NCBI GenBank assembly: GCA_034769895.1
Contig: CM068372.1
Span: forward strand, 238,972,343-239,036,342
Reading direction: 5' to 3'
Length of the DNA: 64,000 bases
From: Magicicada septendecula
Taxonomy: Eukaryota; Arthropoda; Insecta; Hemiptera; Cicadidae
Shown: positions 54,819 through 63,996 of the stretch, piece after piece
Layout of the letters: each line of letters opens with the position of its first letter
Numbering within the stretch: position 1 is the first letter of the stretch
Position numbers and translations under genes: made by a program
Notes under the pieces: model-generated
Told to the model about the DNA's origin: nothing
The model's database searches: none
What the model saw: only the letters and a program-made list of their open reading frames with translations

Positions 54819-56072
54819 TTATATCATCTCGACTGAACGGAAGAACAGCGCGTTCTTCTTGTGATTGCGCAAGTACGTTAAAACGTGAGCTAAACCGATA
54901 TTCATACACCCATTACGCACGAGACCCATTCCGCTGTAATATCTCATGAGCGTTTGTTGTTTCGTGTCAAACGCTCGTACGGTCTTGACGGAATTCATGT
55001 CTTTGAATACGACGCTACGTATAACGTTGTCGCGATACTCGTGCATTTCCGCGACTATGACGTTATCGTTCTCGGGTAGACGCTCGCACATGTGTTTAGC
55101 TTTGAGTTCAGCGATCGGGCGCTGACTTCGTGACTCCAAGTGCAGGCGTATCAGGTACGAGTTCAACAACCAAAATTCGTCAGCCATAGCACCAGTGCAC
55201 CGCTGCCACTGTTTGTACATACGTCGGTCTTTCACCATGTACACTTGTTCGTGCGAATACTGCAGACCGAAGTATTCACAATACTCGCGAAGCGTAGGCA
55301 ACGCCTCCTTCAGAAAGGGTACCGAAAACAATCCTTGCGCCTTGTTGTTCACTATCGCGAACTGTTTCCCTCTAGCTAGTGTCGGTAACGAGGACGGCGG
55401 GCAGCGCACGTCAAAACTTACGTTGTAGCTAGGATCTAGTGCGCACTTTGGCGCTATCGCTGTCGCGCTTCTGTATATTTCAATAGGTGTACGTATCGGA
55501 ATAGTGCGCTCCGTAATGACAATGCAACACGAAGCGTGAGGGATCGAACTTCCATATGCGAGCATGTCCGTGTACACCGTTGCGTAGTTCATCCGTCCGT
55601 GCGAATCGTGTAAACCGTGCACGCGTTGAACGGCACGATACAGTTCGGGAATCGGGCGGAAACGTGAAAGAAAATTCCATCCATGACGTACGGTACACTT
55701 GAACATACTCTTTTCGTAAACTACGAGTTCTATCGGTACGTTGTTTCGTTCGCACTCTTCGATAAATTCAAGCCAACGTGATTTGTTGTGTATACGATTG
55801 GAGACTATCATCAACAGCACGATAGGTGGCAGATCACTGGTCCGTTTTTTAATGTGATGCCAACAACGTCCGTGATATCTGTCAACACCGAACTTGTAAC
55901 GTGTACAGTAGTTGCCGCAAAATCGTCTTTTCTTCACAAAATACACGGAACATAAGTTGGACCGTATCGCGCTTCGTGAAGCTTTTGTTATTGTGAAATG
56001 TTTCCCATCATCGTATCGATAGACGTCCATCGTGTCGATGATCTGCGATGTGAGTGATACGCTATTAGTCAT
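54819..56072 (-). CDS. 417-aa protein, possible core-2/I-branching glycosyltransferase
   Basis: Intact, ATG 56072. N-terminal Cys/His cluster (RRFCGNYC...GRCWHH, residues 50-73). From residue 80 an alternating strand/helix pattern fits a GT-A type fold: PPIVLLMIVSN, VPIELVVYEKS, ATVYTDMLAYGSSI, CCIVITERTIPI, then RGKQFAIVNNKAQGLF and MADEFWLLNSYL. The last three blocks correspond in order to those of GT14 enzymes (YLSE/TIPL, GSQW.....A, DEH...T). This is pattern recognition without a search and may be wrong. If right, it would modify glycans on virion or host proteins. Confidence 0.4.
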   Translation of the reverse strand: MTNSVSLTSQIIDTMDVYRYDDGKHFTITKASRSAIRSNLCSVYFVKKRRFCGNYCTRYKFGVDRYHGRCWHHIKKRTSDLPPIVLLMIVSNRIHNKSRWLEFIEECERNNVPIELVVYEKSMFKCTVRHGWNFLSRFRPIPELYRAVQRVHGLHDSHGRMNYATVYTDMLAYGSSIPHASCCIVITERTIPIRTPIEIYRSATAIAPKCALDPSYNVSFDVRCPPSSLPTLARGKQFAIVNNKAQGLFSVPFLKEALPTLREYCEYFGLQYSHEQVYMVKDRRMYKQWQRCTGAMADEFWLLNSYLIRLHLESRSQRPIAELKAKHMCERLPENDNVIVAEMHEYRDNVIRSVVFKDMNSVKTVRAFDTKQQTLMRYYSGMGLVRNGCMNIGLAHVLTYLRNHKKNALFFRSVEMI

Positions 56073-56193
56073 GATCGTGATATTTATAGTGTATACGCAT
56101 ATTGTTTGAGGAATTTTTTTATTTATAATTTTTTTTTATTATGGGTGTCTTCACTCACACTTTTGGAGTGACTACTGTCGTTCGGTAGTAGTA

Positions 56194-56216
56194 GTAGTAC
56201 TAACACCTAGTACTAC
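56194..56216. other. Perfect 9-bp hairpin between two minus-strand genes
   Basis: GTAGTACTA at 56194-56202 and TAGTACTAC at 56208-56216 with an ACACC loop. Lies downstream of the histone-type stem-loop on the minus strand. Confidence 0.6.
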
Positions 56217-56248
56217 CCAAACGGGTATGTTTGTACATGAGTTTATGT

Positions 56249-56266
56249 CGGCTCTGAAAAGAGCCG
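56249..56266 (-). terminator. Histone-type 3' stem-loop
   Basis: The minus strand reads GGCTCTTTTCAGAGCC (56265-56250), an exact match to the metazoan replication-dependent histone mRNA consensus GGYYCTTTTCAGRRCC, preceded by CAAAAAC and extended by one more C:G pair. It begins 20 nt after the stop codon (56286-56288) of the BIR-only gene. In histone genes this element is bound by SLBP and directs U7-dependent cleavage without polyadenylation. I infer a similar 3' end here. The ACCCA-type 3' flank is not present (GACATAAA instead). Confidence 0.75.
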
Positions 56267-56285
56267 TTTTTGCGTGCGTCGATTT

Positions 56286-56561
56286 CTACAAGTGTTCACG
56301 AACGAAATCGCATGTGGGCATTGACGCCTTATGGACTTGGGCAGGATCGTCACCCACTGCCCAATCCATAATTCGTATTTTACACTTGCAGCATCTTACA
56401 ACATCACCATCGTCTTCGTAAATAAACCCGGCTTTGGCTAGGTCAAAAATTTTTACGTTCGCATTCGGAAATTTATGAACGTAAAATTTAATGTTACCAC
56501 GACGACTGATGTTATAAAAGCTTTTTAATCGGCTTGCAAAAGAATATGTGTACACATCCAT
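56286..56561 (-). CDS. BIR-only protein
   Basis: 91 residues, ATG 56561. A single BIR domain fills the protein: RLKSFYN, then LAKAGFIYEDDGDVVRCCKCKIRIMDW with the CC.C ligands, and H..SMPTC as the His/Cys pair. It is not a fragment of the 45 kb IAP gene, as the sequences differ. Single-BIR proteins can act as caspase-binding inhibitors or decoys. It diverges from PolB across a 430-bp shared upstream region, and its mRNA may end in a histone-type stem-loop. Confidence 0.75.
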   Translation of the reverse strand: MDVYTYSFASRLKSFYNISRRGNIKFYVHKFPNANVKIFDLAKAGFIYEDDGDVVRCCKCKIRIMDWAVGDDPAQVHKASMPTCDFVREHL

Positions 56562-56989
56562 ATCTGAAGAAAGAATGTTAGTTTGTCGCGTTGCATTTCA
56601 CCTCCTCAGCGATAGCTGCGCACGCATCCGTAGTGGGGATGGCTGTCGTCGATTGGTCGGTATGAAATAAAGCACAGTAGTGGGAGCAGATAGCTGCGCA
56701 CGCAGTTGGTAGTGGGGGATCGTTGACGGTAATAGTTCGGTATCATGGTGGTGGGAGCGGATAGCTGCGCGCGCAGCCTGAAGTGTAAGCGGAGAGGAGA
56801 TCGCTGTTCACGTTCACTTTGTAGTTAACCTGCAAGTCTCGTGCAGACTAAGTTTCACGTGGTGCATATAAAGTGGTGATTAATTTCTAACTTCATATCA
56901 GTATTACATTGTTCCTCAAGCGAGCAAGTAATTGTTTTGCTTTTATCGTTTCAAGTTTTTTGTTGTTGTTGTAGTTAATTGTACCAAGA
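56562..56989. promoter_or_regulatory. Divergent promoter region with three direct repeats
   Basis: Between the BIR-only gene (minus) and PolB (plus). GATAGCTGCGCACGCA-type repeats start at 56,611, 56,689 and 56,760, each followed or preceded by AGTGGGGG/GTGGGAGC-type sequence (spacings 78 and 71 bp). TATAAAG at 56,867-56,873 lies about 117 bp before the PolB ATG. The repeats are candidate factor-binding sites or replication-related elements; the sequence does not show which. Confidence 0.6.
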
Positions 56990-59900
56990 ATGCAGTCGTT
57001 TGCTGTTGCTCGTAAACATTCGTTGCGTGGCGCGTTGATATCGTGCGTTTACACGGCTGTTACGGAGGACGAAGAATGTGTCAACGATGTCATAACCTTT
57101 TTCGATGAAATGCACGATACGTTACGTGCGGACATTCTAAACGAACTGACACGATTGCTTAGTATAAAGTGGCATATAACGGTTAAAGCGAGATTTGTCA
57201 AGTACATAGTAAACGCTGACACAGACGAGGACGAAGAAGTGACGACTGAAGCCTATTTTCATGGACGATGCCATACGTCGCTGATCGGTGACCAAGACAT
57301 ATTGCCGGATCGTTTAGAAGCTTCGTACGAAAAAATCGTTAAATCAATTTATAAATTCACGCGCGAGGGTAGCGGTTGGGTGTTGGACCACATCGTCTCT
57401 TTAGAACTTCTTCTCTCACGGTACCAACCGCTGGCCGCCTCCAGTTTCATCCGTACACCCCCCGAATTGTCTCGTACTAAATCCATCATCAACGTGAACA
57501 ATACGGGCGATCAAATGTGTTTCGTATGGTCAGTATTGGCCGCACTATTTCCTCAACACTCGCACAACGATCGTGTATCGAAATACAAATCACATTTCCA
57601 CAGTATCATCACTTCCGGTATAACTTATCCCACCCGTCTATGCGACATTGTGAAATTCGAACGAGACAATTCTGACATTTCTATAAATGTTTTCGGATAC
57701 GAAGACAATGAAATTTACCCGTTAAGAATAACTCCTTCCATTGGTAGACGACATCACGTTAATCTATTACTTCTTACCACTAACGACCGAAAACATTACT
57801 GTTTAGTAAAAAATATGAGTCGCTTATTGTCTTCACTAACCAAACACGACGGGCGTTCTTTCTATTGTGATTACTGTCTGCACAGGTTCTACGAAGAACG
57901 GCTCCTTACCGAACACGTCCCCCACTGTTCACCGTACGGTGAACAGAGAATTCGTTTACCTGTGAAGGAGGAGGAGAAAGTGATGTGTTTCAAAAATTAC
58001 ACCTACTGTCACAAGGTCCCTTTCGCGATATACGCAGACTTTGAATCTTTTATCATCCCTTGCCATCGCTGCGACGCTCCTCCTCACACATCGTCCACCA
58101 CAACGGAGTCGTTACACCTTCCTTCAGGTTTCTCCTACCTCATAGTCGACCACGAGCGTAAAATTTTCAAACCTCAGGTCGTTTATCACGGTGAGAACGT
58201 GGTAGAGACCTTTCTCGATAGACTGGTCGTCGAAGAGCTTGAACTCTTCAGAATCATACATTCCATCGTGCCTATGACTATGAGTGAGCATGACGTGTTA
58301 TCTTTCGCAAATACCGTCGTATGCCATCTCTGTGGAAAACCTCTGACTGACGACGACAAGGTGCGCAACCACTGTCATCTGACCGGTCAATACCTGGGCG
58401 CAGCGCACAACGTTTGTAACCTCAACTTCAAGACTCCCCGACACATACCCGTCTTTTTTCATAACTTACGAGGTTACGATGCGCATCACTTGGTACAAGG
58501 GTTGGGCAAATACGACAATCTCGCTTGTATCGCTACCACTAGTGAACGCTTCGTATCGGTCTCGTTGGGTGCCCTGCGTTTCGTAGACACGCTTCAATTT
58601 TTGAACACGTCCTTGGACATGCTGGTTGGAAACTTGCGCGCGAGCGGTGCAGATTTCGCTTTAACGAAGCAATGTTTCGAAGAACACTTCGAGCTACTCT
58701 TACGTAAGGGCGTCTACCCTTACGATTATATGACAGGTAGCAAGAAGTTCGACGAAACACGTCTGCCTGCACGTGAACACTTTTTCAACAGGCTGAGTGA
58801 ATCACCTGTGTCGGACGAAGATTACGCTAACGCGCAGAACGTGTGGCGGACTTTCGGAATCCGTACGCTGGGTGAATATCACGATCTGTATCTAAAAACA
58901 GATGTACTGCTGCTGGCCGACGTCTTCGAGGCGTTCCGTGAGATGGCCATGCGGTACTACCAGATCGACCCGGCTCATCTTTACTCGCTTCCTGGCGTCG
59001 CTTGGCACGCGATGTTGAAGATGAGCAGTGTGCAACTGGAGCTTTTGACGGATATAGATCAGCATCTCTTTATCGAATCGTCTGTTCGCGGCGGCGTTAG
59101 CATGGTACCCAACCGCCATGCCAAGGCCAACAACCCGCTAATCATCGATCAATACGATGCTTCAAAGCCGACCTCTTTCATACTGTACACTGACTGCAAC
59201 AACCTTTACGGTGCAGCCATGTCACAACCGCTCCCTTACGCCGACTTCAGATGGCTTGATCGTAACGAGATCGACTCACTGGACGTGCGTACTCTGAGCG
59301 ATGACAGTGACACAGGCTACATACTCGAAGTCGACCTACACTATCCACGTGAACTTCACGACCTCCACTCCGATTATCCACTGGCGCCCGTCCGTTCCTG
59401 CGTCAATCCCGACAAGCTTTCACCATACTCTCACCGACTCCACACACGTCTGCACTATACAAAAGGGTTTAGCGGATCGGAAACGCCTTCGTCGTCCGTT
59501 CGCAAGTTGCTGACGACTTTGGACGACAAACAAAAATACGTTCTCCATTTTCGAAATTTAAAGTTGTATCTGAGTCTTGGACTAAAATTGAAAGCGATCC
59601 ATAGGGTGTTGAGTTTTAAACAGAGAGCGTGGATGAAACCGTTTATCGATTTCAACACGCAAAAGAGAGCGGCAGCCACAAACAGTTTTGAAAAGGATTT
59701 TTTCAAACTGATGGTCAAGGCCGTCTATGGTAAATCGCTGGAGAACGTGAGGAAACGAATAGACTTCCAACTAGTCTCTAACGAACAACGGCTGCAGAAA
59801 CTGGTTTCCAATCCACGACTAAAGCGTATGATCCGCTATACCGATGACTTGGTCGGACTGGCCTTACGAAACAGGACGATATTCCTTTCCCGTCCGGTGT

Positions 59901-60547
59901 ACGTCGGCTTCACAGTACTCGACGTCAGCAAACTAATAATGTACGACTTTCATTATCGGTACGCTGTCGCCAAGTACGGACAACGATTGACATTACTGAT
60001 GACTGATACAGACAGTTTACTTTACAGCATACGGACTGATAATGTGTACGCTGATATGAAAGAGGATCTCCACCTTTTCGACACGTCGGACTATCCCGTG
60101 GATCATCCTTGTCATAGCGACGACAACAAAAAGGTCGTGGGGAAGTTCAAGGATGAAACCCACGCGAAACCCATCAGGGAATTTGTCGGACTCAGAGCGA
60201 AATGTTACTCGCTTCTATTGTCCGACCGCACCGACAAAAAGGTGGCGAAAGGTGTGCCAAGGACGGCAATAAAAAATAGGTTACGTCATCAATTGTACAG
60301 CGAGTGTCTTTTCGATAGTCGTACTGTTTTCACCTGTGCCGAGTGTATACGAAGCGATCGTCATAAGCTGTACACGCAACGTATAACGAAACTTTCCCTG
60401 TCACCTTATGACGATAAGAGGTATGTACTGGACGACGGCGTAACTACGCTCGCGTACGGACACTACAGAACGCGTAAACGCACGATATCCGACGACAATG
60501 CTGGTCCTAACAATGAAGTGAAGAGGCGGAGGTATACGGATCAGTAA
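56990..60547 (+). CDS. PolB: Protein-primed family B DNA polymerase
   Basis: 1185 residues, intact. Exonuclease motifs: YADFES (348-353), HNLRGYDAH (491-499), YLKTDVLLLADVF (634-646). Polymerase motifs: A, YTDCNNLYG (733-741); B, KLMVKAVYGKSLEN (906-919); C, TDTDSLLY (1005-1012). A zinc/HNH-like cluster CHLCGKPL...RNHCHLTG lies at 445-466. The N-terminal 300 residues carry a second module, MCFVWSVLAAL (Cys177) ... KHYCLV (His269) and a Cys/His finger (YCDYCLHRF), as usual in insect Maverick polymerases. It replicates the element from protein-primed ends. AATAAA follows at 60,559. Own promoter with TATA at 56,867. Confidence 0.95.
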   Translation: MQSFAVARKHSLRGALISCVYTAVTEDEECVNDVITFFDEMHDTLRADILNELTRLLSIKWHITVKARFVKYIVNADTDEDEEVTTEAYFHGRCHTSLIGDQDILPDRLEASYEKIVKSIYKFTREGSGWVLDHIVSLELLLSRYQPLAASSFIRTPPELSRTKSIINVNNTGDQMCFVWSVLAALFPQHSHNDRVSKYKSHFHSIITSGITYPTRLCDIVKFERDNSDISINVFGYEDNEIYPLRITPSIGRRHHVNLLLLTTNDRKHYCLVKNMSRLLSSLTKHDGRSFYCDYCLHRFYEERLLTEHVPHCSPYGEQRIRLPVKEEEKVMCFKNYTYCHKVPFAIYADFESFIIPCHRCDAPPHTSSTTTESLHLPSGFSYLIVDHERKIFKPQVVYHGENVVETFLDRLVVEELELFRIIHSIVPMTMSEHDVLSFANTVVCHLCGKPLTDDDKVRNHCHLTGQYLGAAHNVCNLNFKTPRHIPVFFHNLRGYDAHHLVQGLGKYDNLACIATTSERFVSVSLGALRFVDTLQFLNTSLDMLVGNLRASGADFALTKQCFEEHFELLLRKGVYPYDYMTGSKKFDETRLPAREHFFNRLSESPVSDEDYANAQNVWRTFGIRTLGEYHDLYLKTDVLLLADVFEAFREMAMRYYQIDPAHLYSLPGVAWHAMLKMSSVQLELLTDIDQHLFIESSVRGGVSMVPNRHAKANNPLIIDQYDASKPTSFILYTDCNNLYGAAMSQPLPYADFRWLDRNEIDSLDVRTLSDDSDTGYILEVDLHYPRELHDLHSDYPLAPVRSCVNPDKLSPYSHRLHTRLHYTKGFSGSETPSSSVRKLLTTLDDKQKYVLHFRNLKLYLSLGLKLKAIHRVLSFKQRAWMKPFIDFNTQKRAAATNSFEKDFFKLMVKAVYGKSLENVRKRIDFQLVSNEQRLQKLVSNPRLKRMIRYTDDLVGLALRNRTIFLSRPVYVGFTVLDVSKLIMYDFHYRYAVAKYGQRLTLLMTDTDSLLYSIRTDNVYADMKEDLHLFDTSDYPVDHPCHSDDNKKVVGKFKDETHAKPIREFVGLRAKCYSLLLSDRTDKKVAKGVPRTAIKNRLRHQLYSECLFDSRTVFTCAECIRSDRHKLYTQRITKLSLSPYDDKRYVLDDGVTTLAYGHYRTRKRTISDDNAGPNNEVKRRRYTDQ

Positions 60548-61009
60548 CTCATGGTAAGAATAAACTCGTATTTCATGTATAAAAATTATTTAATACAATT
60601 CACACAGTGCAAGTGTGGGGAGGTAGGCGACTAGATGACGTCAGTTTAACCTTGTGAAACCGGACGCGAGCCGCTGGTGATGTAATCGACTCCCGCCGAG
60701 ACAGAGGGGGAATATGCGTTTAATTTTAAACAACAAGATGTTGTCTGACCTTGTGAACGTTATGATAGGGGGGAGCATGTCTGTAGCAGACTCCCACCGA
60801 GCAAATGCATATATATATAAGATTTTTGTCGCTACGATTATCATATTCAGTTTGTTTTACATCTTGCATGTAAGTACTTACTGTATTTTCTGTTTAATTT
60901 CAGCAATACACACACACACACACACACACACTTTATTATGTTCTTTTACTAATTAATATACATAATTCATTACATTTTACCGAATGCATAATAACGGACG
61001 AGGACGAGA
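60548..61009. other. Non-coding region between PolB and the RING gene
   Basis: Contains AATAAA at 60,559-60,564 (PolB poly(A) signal). Repeats related to the 43.4-43.7 kb block lie at 60,643-60,695, a TATATAAG-type TATA box at 60,814-60,821 suits the RING gene, and a (CA)n tract is at 60,908-60,930. An 80-residue frame at 60,714 has a hydrophobic segment but no other support. Confidence 0.5.
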
Positions 61010-62662
61010 ATGCAAACACCATATACAAGAGGAGCAGCGGCGTGTAAGATAGTAAGTACACCTTTTTTTATGTATTAATGAGCATAAACAATATATTCCA
61101 TTCGGCTGACTTATTGTTTTTTTTGTAGTTCACAACGGATACAACGTGCGTTGCTGGCAACCACGAGTCCTACATCTCTTCAACCCAGGACGAGTGGGTA
61201 AGTGAGTTTTCATTGTCAATCGTTTATACTATTACGATTACAGTAGACGTTAAATTTATATATATATTTTTTTATTTTCAGTGATGCTGATGGTCCACCC
61301 GCTGCTGTCAGCACGAGCCCAGCGTCTCCTCAACCCGACACGAGTCGGTAAGTCCGTTTTCATTAACAAACTATTGCACTATTACGTTTGCATTGGGTGT
61401 TAAATTTATACTTATTTTTTTCAGTGATGTTGTCGCTCCAACTACTGCTGCCAGCAGAACGCCTGCATCTCCTGAACCCGGCACGAGTCGGTACGACCGT
61501 TTTCATTAACATTCCGTTGTACTGTTGTGTTTACGTTCGATATTAAATTTGTACTTCTTTTTTTTCCAGTAATGATGAATCTAGCGGATACAGTGGTGAC
61601 ACTGTCAGCGGTGTCTTCATGCACATGGACGATGTGGAATTTGATGAGAGGATGGTCAATCTTTGTGATGATAGTGATGATGATGATGATGATGATAATG
61701 ACAGTCACGAAGATTTTCTTGATGATGAAATATTTAACAACTCATCATCATCATCAACGATTTCCATAATCGACGTCAGTATGTAAGTCATCTTCTTATG
61801 CGTACATATTTTTTTCCATGACTGTACACGTTTTTATCTTTTTATTTATATTCTGCCACACAGTGACATTCAACCGCACCCACAACCGCAGCATCGTCCA
61901 ATAAGACCTCAGACACCGCAGCCTCTACTGCAGCACGAGCCGCAACCGTTGTCGTATCATCAACCGCAGTGGATAAGCACTCGCCCAAACTGCGATGTGT
62001 AAGTCATCTTCTTATGCATACATATATTTTTTTTCCATGACTGTACACGTTTTTATCTTTTTATTTATATTCTGCCACACAGTGACATTCAACCGCGCCC
62101 ACAACCGCAGCATCAACCACTACGACCTCGGACACCACAGCATGAGCCGCAACCGTTGTCACAGCATCAACCGCAGCGGATAAGCACCACTCGCCCAAAT
62201 TGCATACACCATCCGCTGCATTGTAGACATCACCCACAGCCTCAGCCGCAGCCGCAGCCGCAGCCGCAGCCTCAGCCGCAGCCACAACAACGGGAACCAC
62301 AACAAAGATTACCGTTGTTTGAAATCATTGACGTTATGACACCAAGGGTGCACAACAACTACAACCCCACGTTGATGATGATATTATTTAGAAGGTCATT
62401 ACCAACGTGGTGTTGGACCCGTGGAGAGGACTGCCCCATCCAGGGTATGCTACCACACGCCACATGTGGTGCGTGTCTAGCTCCATACACGGATGGGGAG
62501 AGGCTCCTCGGGTTGCCGTGCACCCACACATTCCATTCTAGGTGCATAGTCAACTGGTTTCGAACCATGGCGTCGGAGGGGGCGGAACCGAGATGTCCGC
62601 AATGTCGATTCTACGCGTTCGGGAAGCCGAAACGCGAATTCTACAGACGTATGCATTTTTGA
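61010..62662 (+). CDS. Spliced RING-H2 protein gene with duplicated exons
   Basis: Predicted exons: 61010-61041, 61129-61197, 61282-61347, 61425-61490, 61570-61782, 61864-61998, 62083-62662. All introns are GT-AG, 77-87 bp, and keep one phase; coding sums to 1161 nt (386 residues). Exons 2-4 are related to one another (each ends ACGAGT-S-G), and exons 6 and 7 begin with the same GACATTCAACCG. Product: Thr/Ser/Pro-rich repeats, an acidic Asp run, Pro-Gln repeats (CAGCCG)n, then a C-terminal RING-H2 (CGAC, LPCTHTFHSRC, CPQC), as in ubiquitin ligases. The first donor (GTGTAAG) is weak and chosen to keep frame. A further 3' UTR intron may lie at 62664-62752. Confidence 0.7.
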
Positions 62663-62779
62663 GGTATGTTACAGTACTGATAAACGTTATTCTAAACCAT
62701 CCTACTCGCATCAACTGTGCGTCACTAATACTCTTTCTTTCTTTTCTTACAGATGAACGTGAACGTGCACAACAGTTTT

Positions 62780-63060
62780 TTATGTATATATATTTAAAAA
62801 TGTAATTATTTTTTAATTTCTGTTTTTGTAAATATTTAAAAATGTATTTATTTTTTAATTTCTGTTTTTGTAAATATTTAAAAATGTATTTATTTTTTAA
62901 TTTATGTTTTTGTAAATATTTTGTAAATAATATGTGTCTATAATATATGAGCGTGCACAATAGTTTTTTTGTATATATGTACTTTTTAATTTATGTTTTT
63001 GTAAATATTTTGTAAATAAGATGTGTCCATGTAAATAAATACATGAGTGTATCTGTAATT
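62780..63060. repeat. 42-bp AT-rich tandem repeats after the RING gene
   Basis: TGTTTTTGTAAATATTT units start at 62,821, 62,863 and 62,905, with a diverged copy near 62,993. AATAAA near 63,035 could be the RING gene's poly(A) signal. No coding. Confidence 0.7.
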
Positions 63061-63099
63061 GCTTAAGTGTTTATTTTCAACTTTCCTTTTCCATGCATG

Positions 63100-63100
<1 letters not shown>

Positions 63101-63154
<54 letters not shown>
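63101..63154. repeat. (TG)n microsatellite
   Basis: Uninterrupted TG dinucleotides for 54 bases. The 180 bp from here to the terminal repeat hold nothing I recognise. Confidence 0.95.
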
Positions 63155-63157
<3 letters not shown>

Positions 63158-63338
63158 TCCACAATAAATCTCAGCGGAAGCCAACTGCCACTTGTCCCTA
63201 TTATTCATGTGTGTTTCTTACAACAACAAACGTAGGACCCGCTATAGCGAGCCCTAGACCAACAGGTTGGTGCGAACGTATTTTTACAATCTGTATATAT
63301 TTACTTACCTATAGAAAATTACATATCAATCAGAATAT

Positions 63339-63996
63339 CCGACACACAGACCAATCCTCGACGACGAACCGGATCACCGCGTAACCCGTTTTACGCTCGC
63401 CGGCCGCCGACGGCGGCCGTCGAACGGCGAACGGCACCGACCGGATCACGACGCAGCCTCACGAACCAGTTCGCCGTTCGCCGTTCGCCATTCGCCGTCG
63501 GCGGCGGACGGCGTCCGACAGCAGATCAACCCGACGGCGGCCGGGGAACGGCGAACGGCGAACGGCGAACCGGATCACTACACGGGCTCGCGATACAGTT
63601 CGCCACGACACACAGACACGCCGTTGCCAACAATACACCGCATCGACCATCGCCCGCAGCGCCGTTCATATACAAAACCCGTACACTATAACACACGCAA
63701 GAGTCGACTACGGCGATTAACCAGCACAAGTTGGCAACGCCGACCACGACGATTTTACAACATGGCCGACCGGAAAAACATCTTGCATATACAAACCCGT
63801 ACACTATAACACATGCACGAAGCGGCAACGTCGCCGACGTATACACCAATCAACGCACACATAACCCCACTTTATACTGACCGCCCACAACATGACCGAA
63901 AGCCGACTACCAGATTTTTACCCCCACCACCTATATTTTTGAATTTCCCGCCATATGACGTCACATCCGGGGTAGAACTGTCAGTTTACCCCTACT
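63339..63996 (-). repeat. Right terminal inverted repeat of the Maverick
   Basis: Reverse complement of 40,554-41,205. The two repeats differ mainly in the number of short GGCGAAC units and by a few substitutions. Ends CCCCTACT, then AGTG at the window edge. The inward TATAAAG is conserved (63,870-63,876 on the minus strand). Confidence 0.92.

Larger units (their letters stand above)
40554..63996. mobile_element. Complete Maverick/Polinton (adintovirus-like) element
   Basis: 23,443 bp with terminal inverted repeats of about 655 bp starting AGTAGGGG and ending CCCCTACT, the AG...CT ends usual for this group. It encodes the defining set: protein-primed DNA polymerase B, retrovirus-like integrase, FtsK/HerA-type ATPase, adenain-like protease, and double and single jelly-roll capsid proteins. 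It also carries PLA2, spike, metalloproteinase, BIR and RING proteins. Inside, CpG is plentiful and GC is higher than in the flanks. Most frames are open, so it is a recent insertion or a recently active copy. Integrated adintovirus and Maverick element are two names for the same kind of object. Confidence 0.95.

Noticed and set aside
56245..56275. Reading the 56.25 kb hairpin plus T-run as a bacterial rho-independent terminator on the plus strand
   Set aside because: The setting is eukaryotic; the minus strand is an exact histone stem-loop consensus placed just after a stop codon.
60714..60956. 80-residue frame with a hydrophobic segment before the RING gene
   Set aside because: Runs into a (CA)n tract and fits no family; its phase does not join the RING exons.
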